Shown piece after piece: positions 1 to 6,993 of a stretch of 12,676 bases of DNA. The notes beneath the pieces are model-generated. The model had not been told where the DNA came from. It did not search any database and saw only the letters and a list, made by a program, of their open reading frames with translations. Where the stretch lies: contig CAMXWX010000027.1 of NCBI GenBank assembly GCA_947252975.1, positions 1 to 12,676 on the forward strand, given 5' to 3'. The position numbers and the translations under genes were made by a program. This DNA is from an uncultured Gardnerella sp. Its GTDB lineage: Bacteria; Actinomycetota; Actinomycetes; Actinomycetales; Bifidobacteriaceae. Within the stretch, counting starts at the first letter, position 1. Each line of letters opens with the position of its first letter.

Positions 1-39
1 GATACAAACACACTACAAAGTGCGGAAAAGCAGGTCGAA
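1..39. repeat. Partial copy of the intergenic hairpin repeat after parA
   Basis: The 39 bases after the parA stop contain no gene start I can support. Positions 13-39 align with 2211-2237 at 21 of 27 bases (shared GCGGAAA and CAGGTCG), so they look like one end of the same repeat that fills the tyrA-xerD gap. In both places the repeat lies just after a gene's stop codon, 0-8 bases away. The copy is cut by the window edge, so its full form is not visible. Confidence 0.45.
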
Positions 40-942
40 TCACGCAACCACGCCGTTAGAAATCAGCTCGCGCGCAACCTCGCGATACTCCTTAGCAGTC
101 TTATGCTCAGGAGCAAAAATCGTAATCGGAACCGCCGCAACAGTGGAATCTGGCAGCTTAATCGAACGCGAAATAACAGAATGCAAAACGCGCCCCTGGA
201 AAGCCTCGTAAATCCTTTGCAAAACTTCTTCGCTGTGCAAAGTGCGAGTAAACATGGTAACGAGCACGCCAAACACTTGCAAATCTGGGTTAATTCTGTG
301 CTGCACTTTTTCAATCGACTGCATAAGCAGCGCCACACCTCTAAGCGCAAAGAACTCCGCTGCAACAGGAATAATCACGCCATCCGCCGCCGTAAGCGCG
401 TTTACAGTGAGCAAGCCAAGCGAAGGCTGGCAATCAATAATAATAACGTCGTATTCGTTACGAACTTTGCGCAACACGCCAGCCAAAATCTGCTCGCGAC
501 CAACCTCGGTAACAAGCTGCACCTCTGCTGCCGAAAGATCAATGTTTGCAGGCATAACGTCAATGTTTTCTGTGGCAGTGTGGCGAATCACATCGTGCAC
601 GTCTACAGAAGAATCAAAAAGCGCCGTGTAAACAGTGTTGTCAAGCGCGTTCGCATTAATCCCAAGCCCCACCGTTGCAGCGCCTTGCGGATCGAAGTCA
701 ACAATTAAAACTCGCCTACCGTATTGACTCAGCGCACCAGCGATATTGATGGAGCTGGTAGTTTTACCAACGCCACCTTTCTGGTTACACATAGCAATAA
801 TGCGCGCAGGACCGTGCGTTGTAAGCGCATCGGGCGCGCGGAAAGTCTCATATTCGCGTCCAAGTAAATCAGTAGGCATAAGCTCCAGTTTAGCAAAAGG
901 TATGTTCAGTGGATTTGCGCGATGCTGCAGCGAATAAAACAC
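40..942 (-). CDS. parA: ParA/Soj-family chromosome-partitioning ATPase
   Basis: Deviant-Walker ATPase of the ParA/Soj family (300 aa), a cytoplasmic nucleoid-bound protein that helps place and segregate chromosomes. Visible: the deviant Walker A KGGVGKTT at residues 55-62, the switch-type DFDPQG at 82-87, and the Walker B-like IIIDCQPSLG at 167-176. About 50 residues precede the P-loop, as in actinobacterial ParA paralogues. No parB is in view. In many actinobacteria a ParA of this kind lies between xerD and scpA-scpB, so the unseen next gene is probably scpA (inference). The GTG at 942 begins directly after the xerD stop codon and has AAGG a few bases upstream. An alternative is ATG at 879 (MPTDLLGREYETF), with GGAG only 3 nt upstream. 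The start is therefore uncertain; the family call is not. Probably co-transcribed and translationally coupled with xerD. Confidence 0.95.
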   Translation of the reverse strand: MFYSLQHRANPLNIPFAKLELMPTDLLGREYETFRAPDALTTHGPARIIAMCNQKGGVGKTTSSINIAGALSQYGRRVLIVDFDPQGAATVGLGINANALDNTVYTALFDSSVDVHDVIRHTATENIDVMPANIDLSAAEVQLVTEVGREQILAGVLRKVRNEYDVIIIDCQPSLGLLTVNALTAADGVIIPVAAEFFALRGVALLMQSIEKVQHRINPDLQVFGVLVTMFTRTLHSEEVLQRIYEAFQGRVLHSVISRSIKLPDSTVAAVPITIFAPEHKTAKEYREVARELISNGVVA

Positions 943-2064
943 CTACCTTGCGCGCGGATGACTCATAACATACGCCTCCATAAGCGCGTCTGGACTTATA
1001 TGCGTGTAAATCTGCGTTGTTGTAACAGACGCATGCCCAAGCAGCTCCTGCACCGTGCGCACGTCGGCGCCGCCCGAAATCAAATGCGTTGCAAAGGAGT
1101 GTCGAAGCGTGTGCGGATGCAATTCTTTGCCGATTTTTGCCATTTTGCCAGCGTGCGAAATCGCCTCCCACGCGGATTGGCGAGACAGCGATTTGCCGCG
1201 TTTGTTGAGGAAAATCATGTGAGAATTTGCGGATTTTGATGATGCGTTTGATGATGACTTTACTTGCGACTTGAGTTGCGACTCTGCGGAAGCTTCCGAC
1301 TTTTGCGCGCGACCTGCAAGAATCGGCCTAGCTTTATCTAAATAATCGCGCAACGCACTAACCGCGCACTTTCCAATCGGCACAAGCCTCTGCTTTTGCC
1401 CCTTGCCGCTAAGCCGCACAACTGATTCCGCCAAATCAATGTCCTCGAATTTTAGGCCAACCGCCTCGCTCACGCGCGCGCCAGTCGCGTACAAAAATTC
1501 CACAAGCGCGCGGTCTCGAAGCGAGACGGCATCCGTGCTACCAAATCCGCCAGCAGCATCAATTACGCGCTCCACTTCGCTAATGCTGAGCACGTCTGGA
1601 AGATGCTCCGACTGCTTTGGCGCTTTGACTTCTGCAGAAGGGTCGCTTGCGATTTGCGCGTTGGAAAGCATGAATTTGTTCCACTCGTGTATGCTTGCGA
1701 TTCGCCGCGCAATCGTGCGAAGTCCTAACCTTTGCGCTGCCATTGCTTGTGATGACATTTCTTGTGATGACATTGCGCGCACGTATTCTTCAATATCTAG
1801 TTGCGTGATTTTGTTAACATCGTTGATTTTTCGTGCTTCGCGAAGCCAGTTCGTGTATTTTGTAAGATCCGACTCGTATGCTTCAACGGTTTTTGGAGAA
1901 AGCCCGCGCTCCACGCTTATGTGGTTTAGAAACTGCTGGATTTTTGGGGAAAATGGCGATTGATGCGGTTGAGGAGATTGATTCATGTGCGGTTGCTTGC
2001 GATTCTGCGGTTGCTGCGATTTGCGTGATTGAGAAGATTGTGGCGGTTGCTGCGATTCTGTCAT
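943..2064 (-). CDS. xerD: XerD-type tyrosine site-specific recombinase
   Basis: Tyrosine recombinase, 373 aa, expected to act with XerC at the dif site to resolve chromosome dimers. The N-terminal SAM-like core-binding domain spans about 40-145 and the catalytic domain about 155-370. All catalytic residues are present: Arg197 (ATGARVSE), Lys221 (SGKGQKQR), His318 and Arg321 (HTLRH), His344 (LLGH), nucleophile Tyr353 (QIYTHIS). It is longer than the usual ~300 aa because of three low-complexity segments: a Q/S/P-rich head (1-40), a duplicated MSSQ block near 98-110, and a Ser/Lys/Gln-rich insert at about 251-282. The start at 2064 is chosen because a TATAAT box sits 6 bases upstream, implying a leaderless mRNA; no Shine-Dalgarno is visible. 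ATG at 1986 (MNQS) is a possible shorter start. XerD over XerC is inferred from the parA linkage. Confidence 0.93.
   Translation of the reverse strand: MTESQQPPQSSQSRKSQQPQNRKQPHMNQSPQPHQSPFSPKIQQFLNHISVERGLSPKTVEAYESDLTKYTNWLREARKINDVNKITQLDIEEYVRAMSSQEMSSQAMAAQRLGLRTIARRIASIHEWNKFMLSNAQIASDPSAEVKAPKQSEHLPDVLSISEVERVIDAAGGFGSTDAVSLRDRALVEFLYATGARVSEAVGLKFEDIDLAESVVRLSGKGQKQRLVPIGKCAVSALRDYLDKARPILAGRAQKSEASAESQLKSQVKSSSNASSKSANSHMIFLNKRGKSLSRQSAWEAISHAGKMAKIGKELHPHTLRHSFATHLISGGADVRTVQELLGHASVTTTQIYTHISPDALMEAYVMSHPRAR
1287..1312. repeat. 26-bp segment shared with xerC (xerD copy)
   Basis: This segment (CGGAAGCTTC, then CGACTTTTGCGCGCGA) matches 11382-11407 at 25 of 26 bases. It lies in the low-complexity insert of xerD and encodes RAQKSEAS on the minus strand. 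The two copies occupy non-homologous places in the two recombinases. Confidence 0.85.
1745..1774. repeat. 15-bp tandem duplication inside xerD
   Basis: Two adjacent 15-bp units (GCTTGTGATGACATT and TCTTGTGATGACATT) differ at one base. On the minus strand they write the pentapeptide pair EMSSQ/AMSSQ between helices of the core-binding domain. The period is a multiple of three, so the frame is kept. Confidence 0.85.
1989..2060. repeat. GCGGTTGC(T)TGCGATT repeats in the xerD 5' end
   Basis: Three related units lie at 1989-2005, 2007-2021 and 2043-2058. The first holds the exact word GGTTGCTTGCGA (1991-2002); the other two lack one T. They encode the Gln/Arg/Lys/Pro-rich head of XerD, a segment not conserved in the family. 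Confidence 0.75.
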
Positions 2065-2070
2065 ATGCTA

Positions 2071-2076
2071 ATTATA
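2071..2076 (-). promoter_or_regulatory. -10 box for xerD, implying a leaderless transcript
   Basis: TATAAT on the minus strand ends 6 bases before the xerD ATG. With usual spacing, transcription would start at or within a base or two of the A of that ATG. No Shine-Dalgarno sequence precedes the gene, which fits leaderless translation, a common mode in actinobacteria. A good -35 box is not visible. The box also marks the probable start of the xerD-parA unit. Confidence 0.55.
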
Positions 2077-2120
2077 TGCCGCTCGAATCGACGACTTCGA
2101 ATTGCACAATGCTTGATCAA

Positions 2121-2237
2121 TTTTCCGCGTTTTGTACCATTTTTTGGTCAAAATTGGTACAAAAAGCGGAGGGGTTTTCCGGAGTTTGTACGCGATTTAG
2201 GTCAAAATTGGTACAAAAAGCGGAAAGACAGGTCGGA
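2121..2237. repeat. Duplicated hairpin repeat, MITE-like, between tyrA and xerD
   Basis: An exact 25-bp direct repeat (begins GGTCAAAATTGG, ends AAAAAGCGGA) occurs at 2146-2170 and 2200-2224, 54 bp apart. Upstream of each is a complementary arm. Positions 2124-2139 pair with 2155-2170 at 15 of 16 bases; the second unit's left arm (2176-2198) is more degraded. The outer ends (about 2122-2139 and 2209-2226) are also near-perfect inverted repeats of about 18 bp, so the block can be read as a ~105-bp MITE-like or REP-like element. No T-run follows either hairpin on either strand, so a classical terminator is not supported. Confidence 0.8.
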
Positions 2238-2245
2238 GCGAGCGC

Positions 2246-3337
2246 TTAGAGAGTTGAGACGCGGCGGAGTGTTATGCGCGCTACACGCGTGTCGCTTGCA
2301 GCCGCCAAATCACTCAGCGCAACGCCAACAATCTGCTCGCCGCTTTGCGCGCTTTGAATCAGCTGACTTTGCCAATCGCCTGGGCAATCAAGCGCAAATC
2401 GAAGCTCGCGCAAATCGCCAGCCGACTCATCGCAAGCAACCGCGCGCTCCTTATACTTGTACTCGCGCCAAGAATCAGCCTTAGCAAAGAACGCGCGCTC
2501 ATCGCAAGCAACCGCAGAATCGCCATCACTCTCCTCAAGCATCTTCTTCGCAAAACTCAACTCCTCAATCACGCTACCAAGCAAATCCGCCACATTTCGC
2601 CGATTTTCCGCAACCATCGCACGCGTGCGATTCGGGTCCGTAAGCGCAACTCGCGTCATATCTCGCCAAGAACCAGCCGACATTTGCAACGCAACATTGC
2701 GATTTTCGCTTTCACACAAAACATTCGCCAGCGCTGTAGAAACAACGTGCGGCATGTGCGAAATCAGAGCCGCCGAAGCATCGTGTATGGAATCGTTCAA
2801 CACAAGCGCGCGATTGCCACACAACGCCACAATAACGCGCAAAACCGCCAAAAATCGCCAGAAATCGCTGCTTTCATCAACGCTAACTGCCCAAAGCGCG
2901 CCGTCCAGCAACTCCGCGCTCGACGCCTGCCAACCAGTAAACTCGCTTCCAGCCATAGGATGCGCGCCAATATAGCAATCGCCAAGCCCCGCGGCCTTAA
3001 CCTGCTCGCGCACAAGCCCTTTAACGCTACCAACATCCGTCAAAGTTGTGCGCTGCTTGTTGATTCCGCGCGAAATCTCGCCAAGAACTTCTGGCATAGA
3101 TGCAAGCGAATTGCACAAAATCAAAACATTTGGCTGCATGCGCGCAAGATCCGCAACGCTTTCAACGCAAGTAATTCCAAGCGCCCTCGCCTCTTTATAC
3201 ATTGTTTGATGGCGATTATACGCGTACACTTTGCAAGAGCCAGTAGCCACCAAACGCTTTGCGATTGATCCGCCAATAAGCCCAAGTCCTACAATACCAA
3301 CAGAAAATTTTTGAGAAAATTCAGCATCTTCTACCAT
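2246..3337 (-). CDS. tyrA: Prephenate dehydrogenase (tyrosine biosynthesis)
   Basis: NAD(P)-dependent prephenate dehydrogenase, 363 aa, converting prephenate to 4-hydroxyphenylpyruvate on the tyrosine branch. A Rossmann fold opens the protein with GLGLIGG at 17-23. TDVGSVKG lies at 100-107 and GAHPMAGSE at 124-132, whose His126 matches the conserved substrate-binding/catalytic histidine of TyrA. The helical dimerisation domain follows to about residue 265. After it comes a low-complexity linker with two copies of AVACDE at 275-280 and 299-304, written by an exact 18-bp DNA repeat 72 bp apart. The final ~50 residues may be a degenerate regulatory tail; I see no convincing ACT signature. The ATG lies inside the last codons of pheA (7-bp overlap), so translation is probably coupled. 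Transcription likely ends or fades in the repeat region after the TAA. Confidence 0.93.
   Translation of the reverse strand: MVEDAEFSQKFSVGIVGLGLIGGSIAKRLVATGSCKVYAYNRHQTMYKEARALGITCVESVADLARMQPNVLILCNSLASMPEVLGEISRGINKQRTTLTDVGSVKGLVREQVKAAGLGDCYIGAHPMAGSEFTGWQASSAELLDGALWAVSVDESSDFWRFLAVLRVIVALCGNRALVLNDSIHDASAALISHMPHVVSTALANVLCESENRNVALQMSAGSWRDMTRVALTDPNRTRAMVAENRRNVADLLGSVIEELSFAKKMLEESDGDSAVACDERAFFAKADSWREYKYKERAVACDESAGDLRELRFALDCPGDWQSQLIQSAQSGEQIVGVALSDLAAASDTRVARITLRRVSTL
2426..2515. repeat. Paired 18-bp repeats carrying the dispersed word in tyrA
   Basis: CTCATCGCAAGCAACCGC occurs exactly at 2426-2443 and 2498-2515. Each contains the reverse complement of GGTTGCTTGCGA and encodes AVACDE in TyrA. 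The 72-bp spacing equals 24 codons, so both are in the same frame. Confidence 0.85.
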
Positions 3338-4407
3338 AATAATTCTCTTTCTGCATGCATTACATTCAAAGTGCGCAAAGCATCAGCTGAAGCATCAACC
3401 GAAGCCTCAAACGAAGCCTCGCCTAGAGCACCAGATGAAGCCTCGCCTACAACATCAATACACACTCCACCATTAGGCAGCATCCAATCATTCATAATCG
3501 GATTATTGCGATTATTAGAAGGATACACCGCTAAAACTCGCACCCAATCACCATGTTCAACAACCTCTTGAATCATAGCTTTGCACGTAGAATCCCAAGG
3601 AGCAGCATCAACAGTGGCAATAAAACTATATAAACCATCTTGACCTTTAATCGGCCTAGACATAAAAGAAGTCATATTAAGACCATGATCGCGCACAACG
3701 TCAAGCAAATTTGCTAGCACTCCAGCACCTGTACAACGCGGAATAAAAGCAATAATCGAAGAAAAAGATGAATAGCATTCGCGATGCATACTAACAAAAT
3801 TGAAAGCCTCATCTCTAGGAGCTAACACTAAAAACTCAGTGCGCGCGCCAGAAAAATCTTCAACGCCTTCGCTCACAATTTGCCTATTGTATAAATCAGC
3901 ACAAATTTTAGGGCACAAAGCAACTTCGCCATTAACTAAATCCCTACAAGCAGCAGCGTTTGAAGACGCGGTTTTTTCTTTCAATCCATGCTTTTGAGCA
4001 AACTTACGACATTGCGCCAACGCGTGAGGATGAGCAACAATAGTCGAACAGTTATCGATTGAATCCGACTGGCAAACAACAGCATCAAAACTTATATCAA
4101 CGCCCACGCGCGCAATGCCAACCATATTTTTTGCATCAATTAATAAATCTAAATTAGGTATTACTACGCCTTCAATATTGTTTTCCCACGCAATAATACC
4201 CAAATCGTAGCAATCTTCAATTTTGCTAGCGATATTACGAATATTCTCACACGCAGTTGGAATAAGGCGCAAAGCACCTAACGATTTACATTGTTCTTTA
4301 ACTTTTAAAGCAGCTTGATGAGTAAAAGAACCTTCTGGCCCTAAATAACATAATTTGCGGTCACTACTGCTGTTCTTATTGCTATTCATGACTATATTGC
4401 TATTCAT
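3331..4407 (-). CDS. pheA: Prephenate dehydratase with ACT domain (phenylalanine biosynthesis)
   Basis: Monofunctional prephenate dehydratase, 358 aa, converting prephenate to phenylpyruvate. The catalytic domain spans about 18-200: YLGPEGSFTHQAA at 21-33, AWENNIEGVV at 73-82 and GARTEFLVLAP at 187-197. The family's usual Thr-Arg-Phe motif reads Thr190-Glu191-Phe192 here, an odd substitution with an Arg one position ahead of the Thr. An ACT domain (about 215-290) carries GVLANLL and FMSRP, the counterparts of the Phe-sensing GALxxxL and ESRP motifs, so feedback inhibition by Phe is likely. The C-terminal tail (about 320-345) is Ala/Glu/Ser-rich and encoded by a 12-bp tandem repeat. The start at 4407 is chosen because GAGGA lies 6 nt upstream; an 18-bp tandem duplication gives a second in-frame ATG at 4389 without its own ribosome-binding site. 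No chorismate mutase domain is visible. Confidence 0.92.
   Translation of the reverse strand: MNSNIVMNSNKNSSSDRKLCYLGPEGSFTHQAALKVKEQCKSLGALRLIPTACENIRNIASKIEDCYDLGIIAWENNIEGVVIPNLDLLIDAKNMVGIARVGVDISFDAVVCQSDSIDNCSTIVAHPHALAQCRKFAQKHGLKEKTASSNAAACRDLVNGEVALCPKICADLYNRQIVSEGVEDFSGARTEFLVLAPRDEAFNFVSMHRECYSSFSSIIAFIPRCTGAGVLANLLDVVRDHGLNMTSFMSRPIKGQDGLYSFIATVDAAPWDSTCKAMIQEVVEHGDWVRVLAVYPSNNRNNPIMNDWMLPNGGVCIDVVGEASSGALGEASFEASVDASADALRTLNVMHAERELLW
3377..3448. repeat. 12-bp minisatellite (six units) in the pheA 3' end
   Basis: Six consecutive 12-bp units of the form GAAGCCTCRMCY, with variants at 3377 and 3425, write the Ala/Glu/Ser tetrapeptide tail of PheA (GEAS, FEAS, VDAS and so on). Units at 3413 and 3437 are identical. 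The repeat lies beyond the ACT domain, just before the overlap with tyrA. Confidence 0.85.
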
Positions 4408-4413
4408 GACTAT
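4378..4413. repeat. 18-bp exact tandem duplication spanning the pheA start codon
   Basis: ATTGCTATTCATGACTAT occurs at 4378-4395 and again at 4396-4413. Each copy contains an ATG on the minus strand (4389 and 4407), and 18 bp keeps the frame, giving MNSNIVMNSN. The GAGGA ribosome-binding site lies only upstream of the outer copy. Confidence 0.9.
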
Positions 4414-4428
4414 TCCTCAAACTACTTT

Positions 4429-4487
4429 AAGACTATAAGACTAAGACTACTGTAAATAAGACTACTCTAAGACTATAAGTAAGACTA
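4429..4487. repeat. Six AAGACTA (TAGTCTT) repeats upstream of pheA
   Basis: The heptamer occurs at 4429, 4437, 4443, 4458, 4469 and 4481, all in one orientation, with start spacings of 8, 6, 15, 11 and 12 bases. It lies 20-80 bases before the pheA start. It may be a regulator-binding array or a decaying microsatellite. TATAGT at 4432-4437 and 4472-4477 on the minus strand could serve as weak -10 boxes, without good -35 partners. Confidence 0.6.
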
Positions 4488-4492
4488 CCTTA

Positions 4493-4558
4493 CACTGATT
4501 TGGCACCACTATTTAGCGCCACTACCACTGATTTAGTGCCACTTATTTAGCGCCAGAA
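4493..4558. repeat. 33-bp tandem repeat at the end of the membrane-protein gene
   Basis: Two imperfect ~33-bp units start with CACTGATTT at 4493 and 4526. Each is made of two half-units of the form ATTTRGYRCCACT, so four copies can be seen. The array covers the stop codon (4543-4545) and last codons of the membrane-protein gene and runs into the gap before pheA. Confidence 0.75.
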
Positions 4559-4977
4559 ATAACAAAAAATTTATTAGGCATACAAAGCAAAACTGCGTGA
4601 GCAATAATCACGCCATAAAGCCAAAAATATCCAGCATTTTGTGCAATCCACGGAAGATTATCCACGCTAAAGCCAATGGCAACTAGCACGCCGCGAAATG
4701 CGCCAAAAACTCTAAACCATCCAAGCGCAATCATCCACACAACCGAACAACACACGATTGCATGCAAAATAAAGCCAAACATGCCACAAAGCATGCGAGC
4801 AAAACATGCGCTCAAAGTAACAAGCAAAAGCGCGATTACAATACCGTACGGAAAGCCGTACATAGCGCCCATTCGGTGCGCAAACGTGCCCAAAACCGCG
4901 CAAAATGCGGCCAAAACGCATAAAGCCGCACACTTGCTAGCAAATAGCACGGAATGCGACTTTATGTTAAACATCAT
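4543..4977 (-). CDS. Small four-helix integral membrane protein, function unknown
   Basis: I do not recognise this 144-aa protein. It is strongly hydrophobic with about four predicted membrane spans (roughly 10-32, 43-63, 67-90 and 115-133), short loops, and several Cys residues within or next to the helices (16, 20, 26, 58, 64, 76, 77, 132). There is no cleavable signal peptide and no motif I can tie to a reaction. Two adjacent ATGs (4977 and 4974) begin the frame, and an in-frame TGA 12 bases upstream rules out a longer start. No clear Shine-Dalgarno is seen; the 24-bp gap after typA suggests coupling or read-through from that gene. The last codons (SGAK and stop) lie inside a tandem repeat that continues into the gap before pheA, so the C-terminus may vary between strains. 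The uninterrupted frame and membrane-protein composition support it as real. Confidence 0.75.
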   Translation of the reverse strand: MMFNIKSHSVLFASKCAALCVLAAFCAVLGTFAHRMGAMYGFPYGIVIALLLVTLSACFARMLCGMFGFILHAIVCCSVVWMIALGWFRVFGAFRGVLVAIGFSVDNLPWIAQNAGYFWLYGVIIAHAVLLCMPNKFFVISGAK

Positions 4978-5001
4978 TTTAAGAGATCATGCATTAAGCA
5001 A

Positions 5002-6927
5002 TCACGCAGCGTTGTTGTTCTGCCTACGCTGCTTAGCGCGCCACTTATACCACTCGTCACGGCTCAAAATAATCTTGCGCACGCGAATCGACTCAGGCGT
5101 AACTTCCACACACTCATCTTCGTTAGCAAAGTCAAGAGACTCTTCCAAGCTCATCTTAATTGGTGGAGTCAAAGTCTCAAGCACATCTGCTGTAGAAGAA
5201 CGCATGTTAGTCATATGCTTAGCAAGCGTAATGTTAACATCCAACTCGTCTGGCTTGTTGTTAATACCAACGATTTGACCTTCGTACACAGGGCTTTGCG
5301 GATCAACAAAGAACACGCCACGCGCCTGCAAACGCTGCATAGCATAAGGAGTTGCAACACCCTTGCGATCGCAAACCATAGAACCATTTTGACGAGTTAC
5401 AATCTGACCAGCCCAAGGCGCGTAGCCTGCAGAAATAGAGCTTGCGATACCCGTTCCGCGAGTTGCAGAAAGAAGAGCCGTGCGGAAGCCAATAAGACCG
5501 CGAGAAGGAACAGTAAATTGCAAGCGAATCCAGCCAGATCCGTGATTGCTCATAGAATCCATGCGACCCTTACGATCCGCCATAAGCTGCGTAACAGTGC
5601 CCATGTATTCTTCTGGAACGTCAATCGTAGTGTTTTCCATAGGCTCGTTAATTTGGCCATCAATCGTCTTAGTAACAACTTGAGGACGGCCAACTGTAAG
5701 TTCGTAGCCTTCGCGACGCATTTGCTCCGCCAAAACTGCCAACGCCAACTCGCCACGACCCTGAACTTCCCAAGCATCTGGGCGGTCTGTTGGAAGAACC
5801 TTAATAGACACGTTACCAATAAGCTCGCGATCAAGCCTATCCTTAATCATGCGCGCTGTAAGCTTGTGATCCTTGCCTTCTGTGCCAGCAAGCGGCGAAT
5901 CGTTAATGCCGAAAGTCATGGAGATAGCTGGGTCGTCAACGTGAATCAATGGAAGAGGCTTTGGATCGTTCTGATCCACAATCGTCTCACCAATCATAAT
6001 GTCGTTAACGCCTGCAACTGCAACAATATCGCCAGGGCCTGCAGATGCAACAGGAGTGCGCTCCAAGCCTTGAGTGCGCAAAAGCTCGGAAACACGGAAG
6101 TTTTCAATCGAGCCGTCTACGCGAGAAAGCCCGTAAGTCTTACCCTTTTCCAAAATGCCATTGTAGATTCGCACTAAGCCCAAGCGGCCAAGGAAGTCGG
6201 AGGAATCAATGTTTGCAACGTGCGCCTGAAGAGGTGCACCTTCCTCGTACTCTGGTGCTGGAATGTTGGAAATAATGGAGTCAAAAAGCGGCTCCAAATT
6301 ATCGTTATCTGGCAAGCCGCCGTTTTCTGGCTGATTCAAGGATGCATAGCCAGCTTTTGCAGCGCAATAAATAACAGGCAAATCAAGAAGCGAATCAATA
6401 TCTAGGTCGATTCCTTCTTCAACAACGTCTTGTGCAAGGCCTAGAAGCAAATCTGTAGCCTCGCTCACAACCTCGTCAATACGCGCATCTGGACGATCCG
6501 TTTTGTTAACGCACAAAATCACTGGCAGCTTTGCCTCAAGAGCCTTGCGTAGAACGAATCGAGTTTGCGGAAGTGGGCCTTCGGAAGCGTCAACAAGCAG
6601 CACAACGCCATCAACCATGGAGATGCCGCGCTCTACCTCGCCACCAAAGTCGGCGTGACCTGGGGTATCGATTACGTTGATTGTGATTCCCTCTGGATGA
6701 CCGTACTTTTCTGCGAGCGGGCCAGTGTATTGCACGGCCGTGTTCTTGGCAAGAATGGTGATGCCCTTTTCGCGCTCAAGGTCGTTGGAGTCCATTACGC
6801 GGTCTGGCACTTCTTCTCGCTCAGAGAATACGTGCGACTGCTGAAGCATGGCATTTACGAGCGTTGTTTTACCATGATCAACGTGCGCTACGATTGCCAC
6901 ATTTCTAATATCACCGCGAACAGTCAT
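5002..6927 (-). CDS. typA: Ribosome-associated translational GTPase TypA/BipA
   Basis: GTPase of the EF-G/LepA superfamily, 641 aa, close to the family's usual 600-640. TypA/BipA binds the ribosome and supports ribosome assembly and stress or cold adaptation in other bacteria. G motifs: AHVDHGKTT at 14-22 (G1), REKGITI at 52-58 with Thr57 as G2, DTPGHADF at 87-94 (G3), NKTD at 141-144 (G4). A beta-barrel domain II follows, then EF-G-like domain III/V segments and the TypA-specific C-terminal domain ending in a basic tail (KWRAKQRRQ). The ATG has a good ribosome-binding site (GAAGAGG, 6-7 nt upstream). A 66-bp gap with two small hairpins separates it from sufC, so it could be read through from the suf operon or have its own weak promoter; the sequence does not decide. 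The gene looks intact and is one of the few here without low-complexity inserts. Confidence 0.97.
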   Translation of the reverse strand: MTVRGDIRNVAIVAHVDHGKTTLVNAMLQQSHVFSEREEVPDRVMDSNDLEREKGITILAKNTAVQYTGPLAEKYGHPEGITINVIDTPGHADFGGEVERGISMVDGVVLLVDASEGPLPQTRFVLRKALEAKLPVILCVNKTDRPDARIDEVVSEATDLLLGLAQDVVEEGIDLDIDSLLDLPVIYCAAKAGYASLNQPENGGLPDNDNLEPLFDSIISNIPAPEYEEGAPLQAHVANIDSSDFLGRLGLVRIYNGILEKGKTYGLSRVDGSIENFRVSELLRTQGLERTPVASAGPGDIVAVAGVNDIMIGETIVDQNDPKPLPLIHVDDPAISMTFGINDSPLAGTEGKDHKLTARMIKDRLDRELIGNVSIKVLPTDRPDAWEVQGRGELALAVLAEQMRREGYELTVGRPQVVTKTIDGQINEPMENTTIDVPEEYMGTVTQLMADRKGRMDSMSNHGSGWIRLQFTVPSRGLIGFRTALLSATRGTGIASSISAGYAPWAGQIVTRQNGSMVCDRKGVATPYAMQRLQARGVFFVDPQSPVYEGQIVGINNKPDELDVNITLAKHMTNMRSSTADVLETLTPPIKMSLEESLDFANEDECVEVTPESIRVRKIILSRDEWYKWRAKQRRQNNNAA

Positions 6928-6963
6928 TACAAACCTCTTCCGTTTTATTTAGCCAAACCTAGA

Positions 6964-6993
6964 CGAGTTTACTCGCGGCTTTAGACACGCCGC
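6964..6993 (-). other. Two small hairpins between sufC and typA
   Basis: GCGGC at 6975-6979 pairs with GCCGC at 6989-6993, directly after the sufC stop codon. The following CGAGTTTACTCG (6964-6975) is a perfect short palindrome. No T-run follows on the minus strand, so a strong terminator is not supported. They may attenuate transcription or protect the suf mRNA 3' end; this is inference. Confidence 0.3.

Noticed and set aside
17..25. AAAGTGCGG resembling the Haemophilus uptake core
   Set aside because: Single near match in an unrelated phylum; it is part of the local intergenic repeat.
103..708. 201-codon open frame on the + strand opposite parA
   Set aside because: Same reasons: Asn/Arg-rich composition, no motif, antisense to an intact ATPase gene.
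2121..2237. Hairpins after tyrA as a Rho-independent terminator
   Set aside because: Stems are long but AT-rich, with no U-tract after them in the direction of transcription. Better described as a repeat, although it may still reduce read-through.
2345..3268. 307-codon open frame on the + strand opposite tyrA
   Set aside because: Basic, domain-free product antisense to a well-conserved gene; shadow frame.
4408..4542. T-box riboswitch or leader-peptide attenuator before pheA
   Set aside because: The gap is only 135 bp and made of short tandem repeats. No T-box sequence, specifier stem or Phe/Tyr-rich leader peptide is visible.
4954..6177. 407-codon open frame on the + strand opposite typA
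   Set aside because: It lies wholly antisense to an intact typA, its product is Arg/Asn/His-rich with no domain, and it has no convincing ribosome-binding site. It is a codon-bias shadow.
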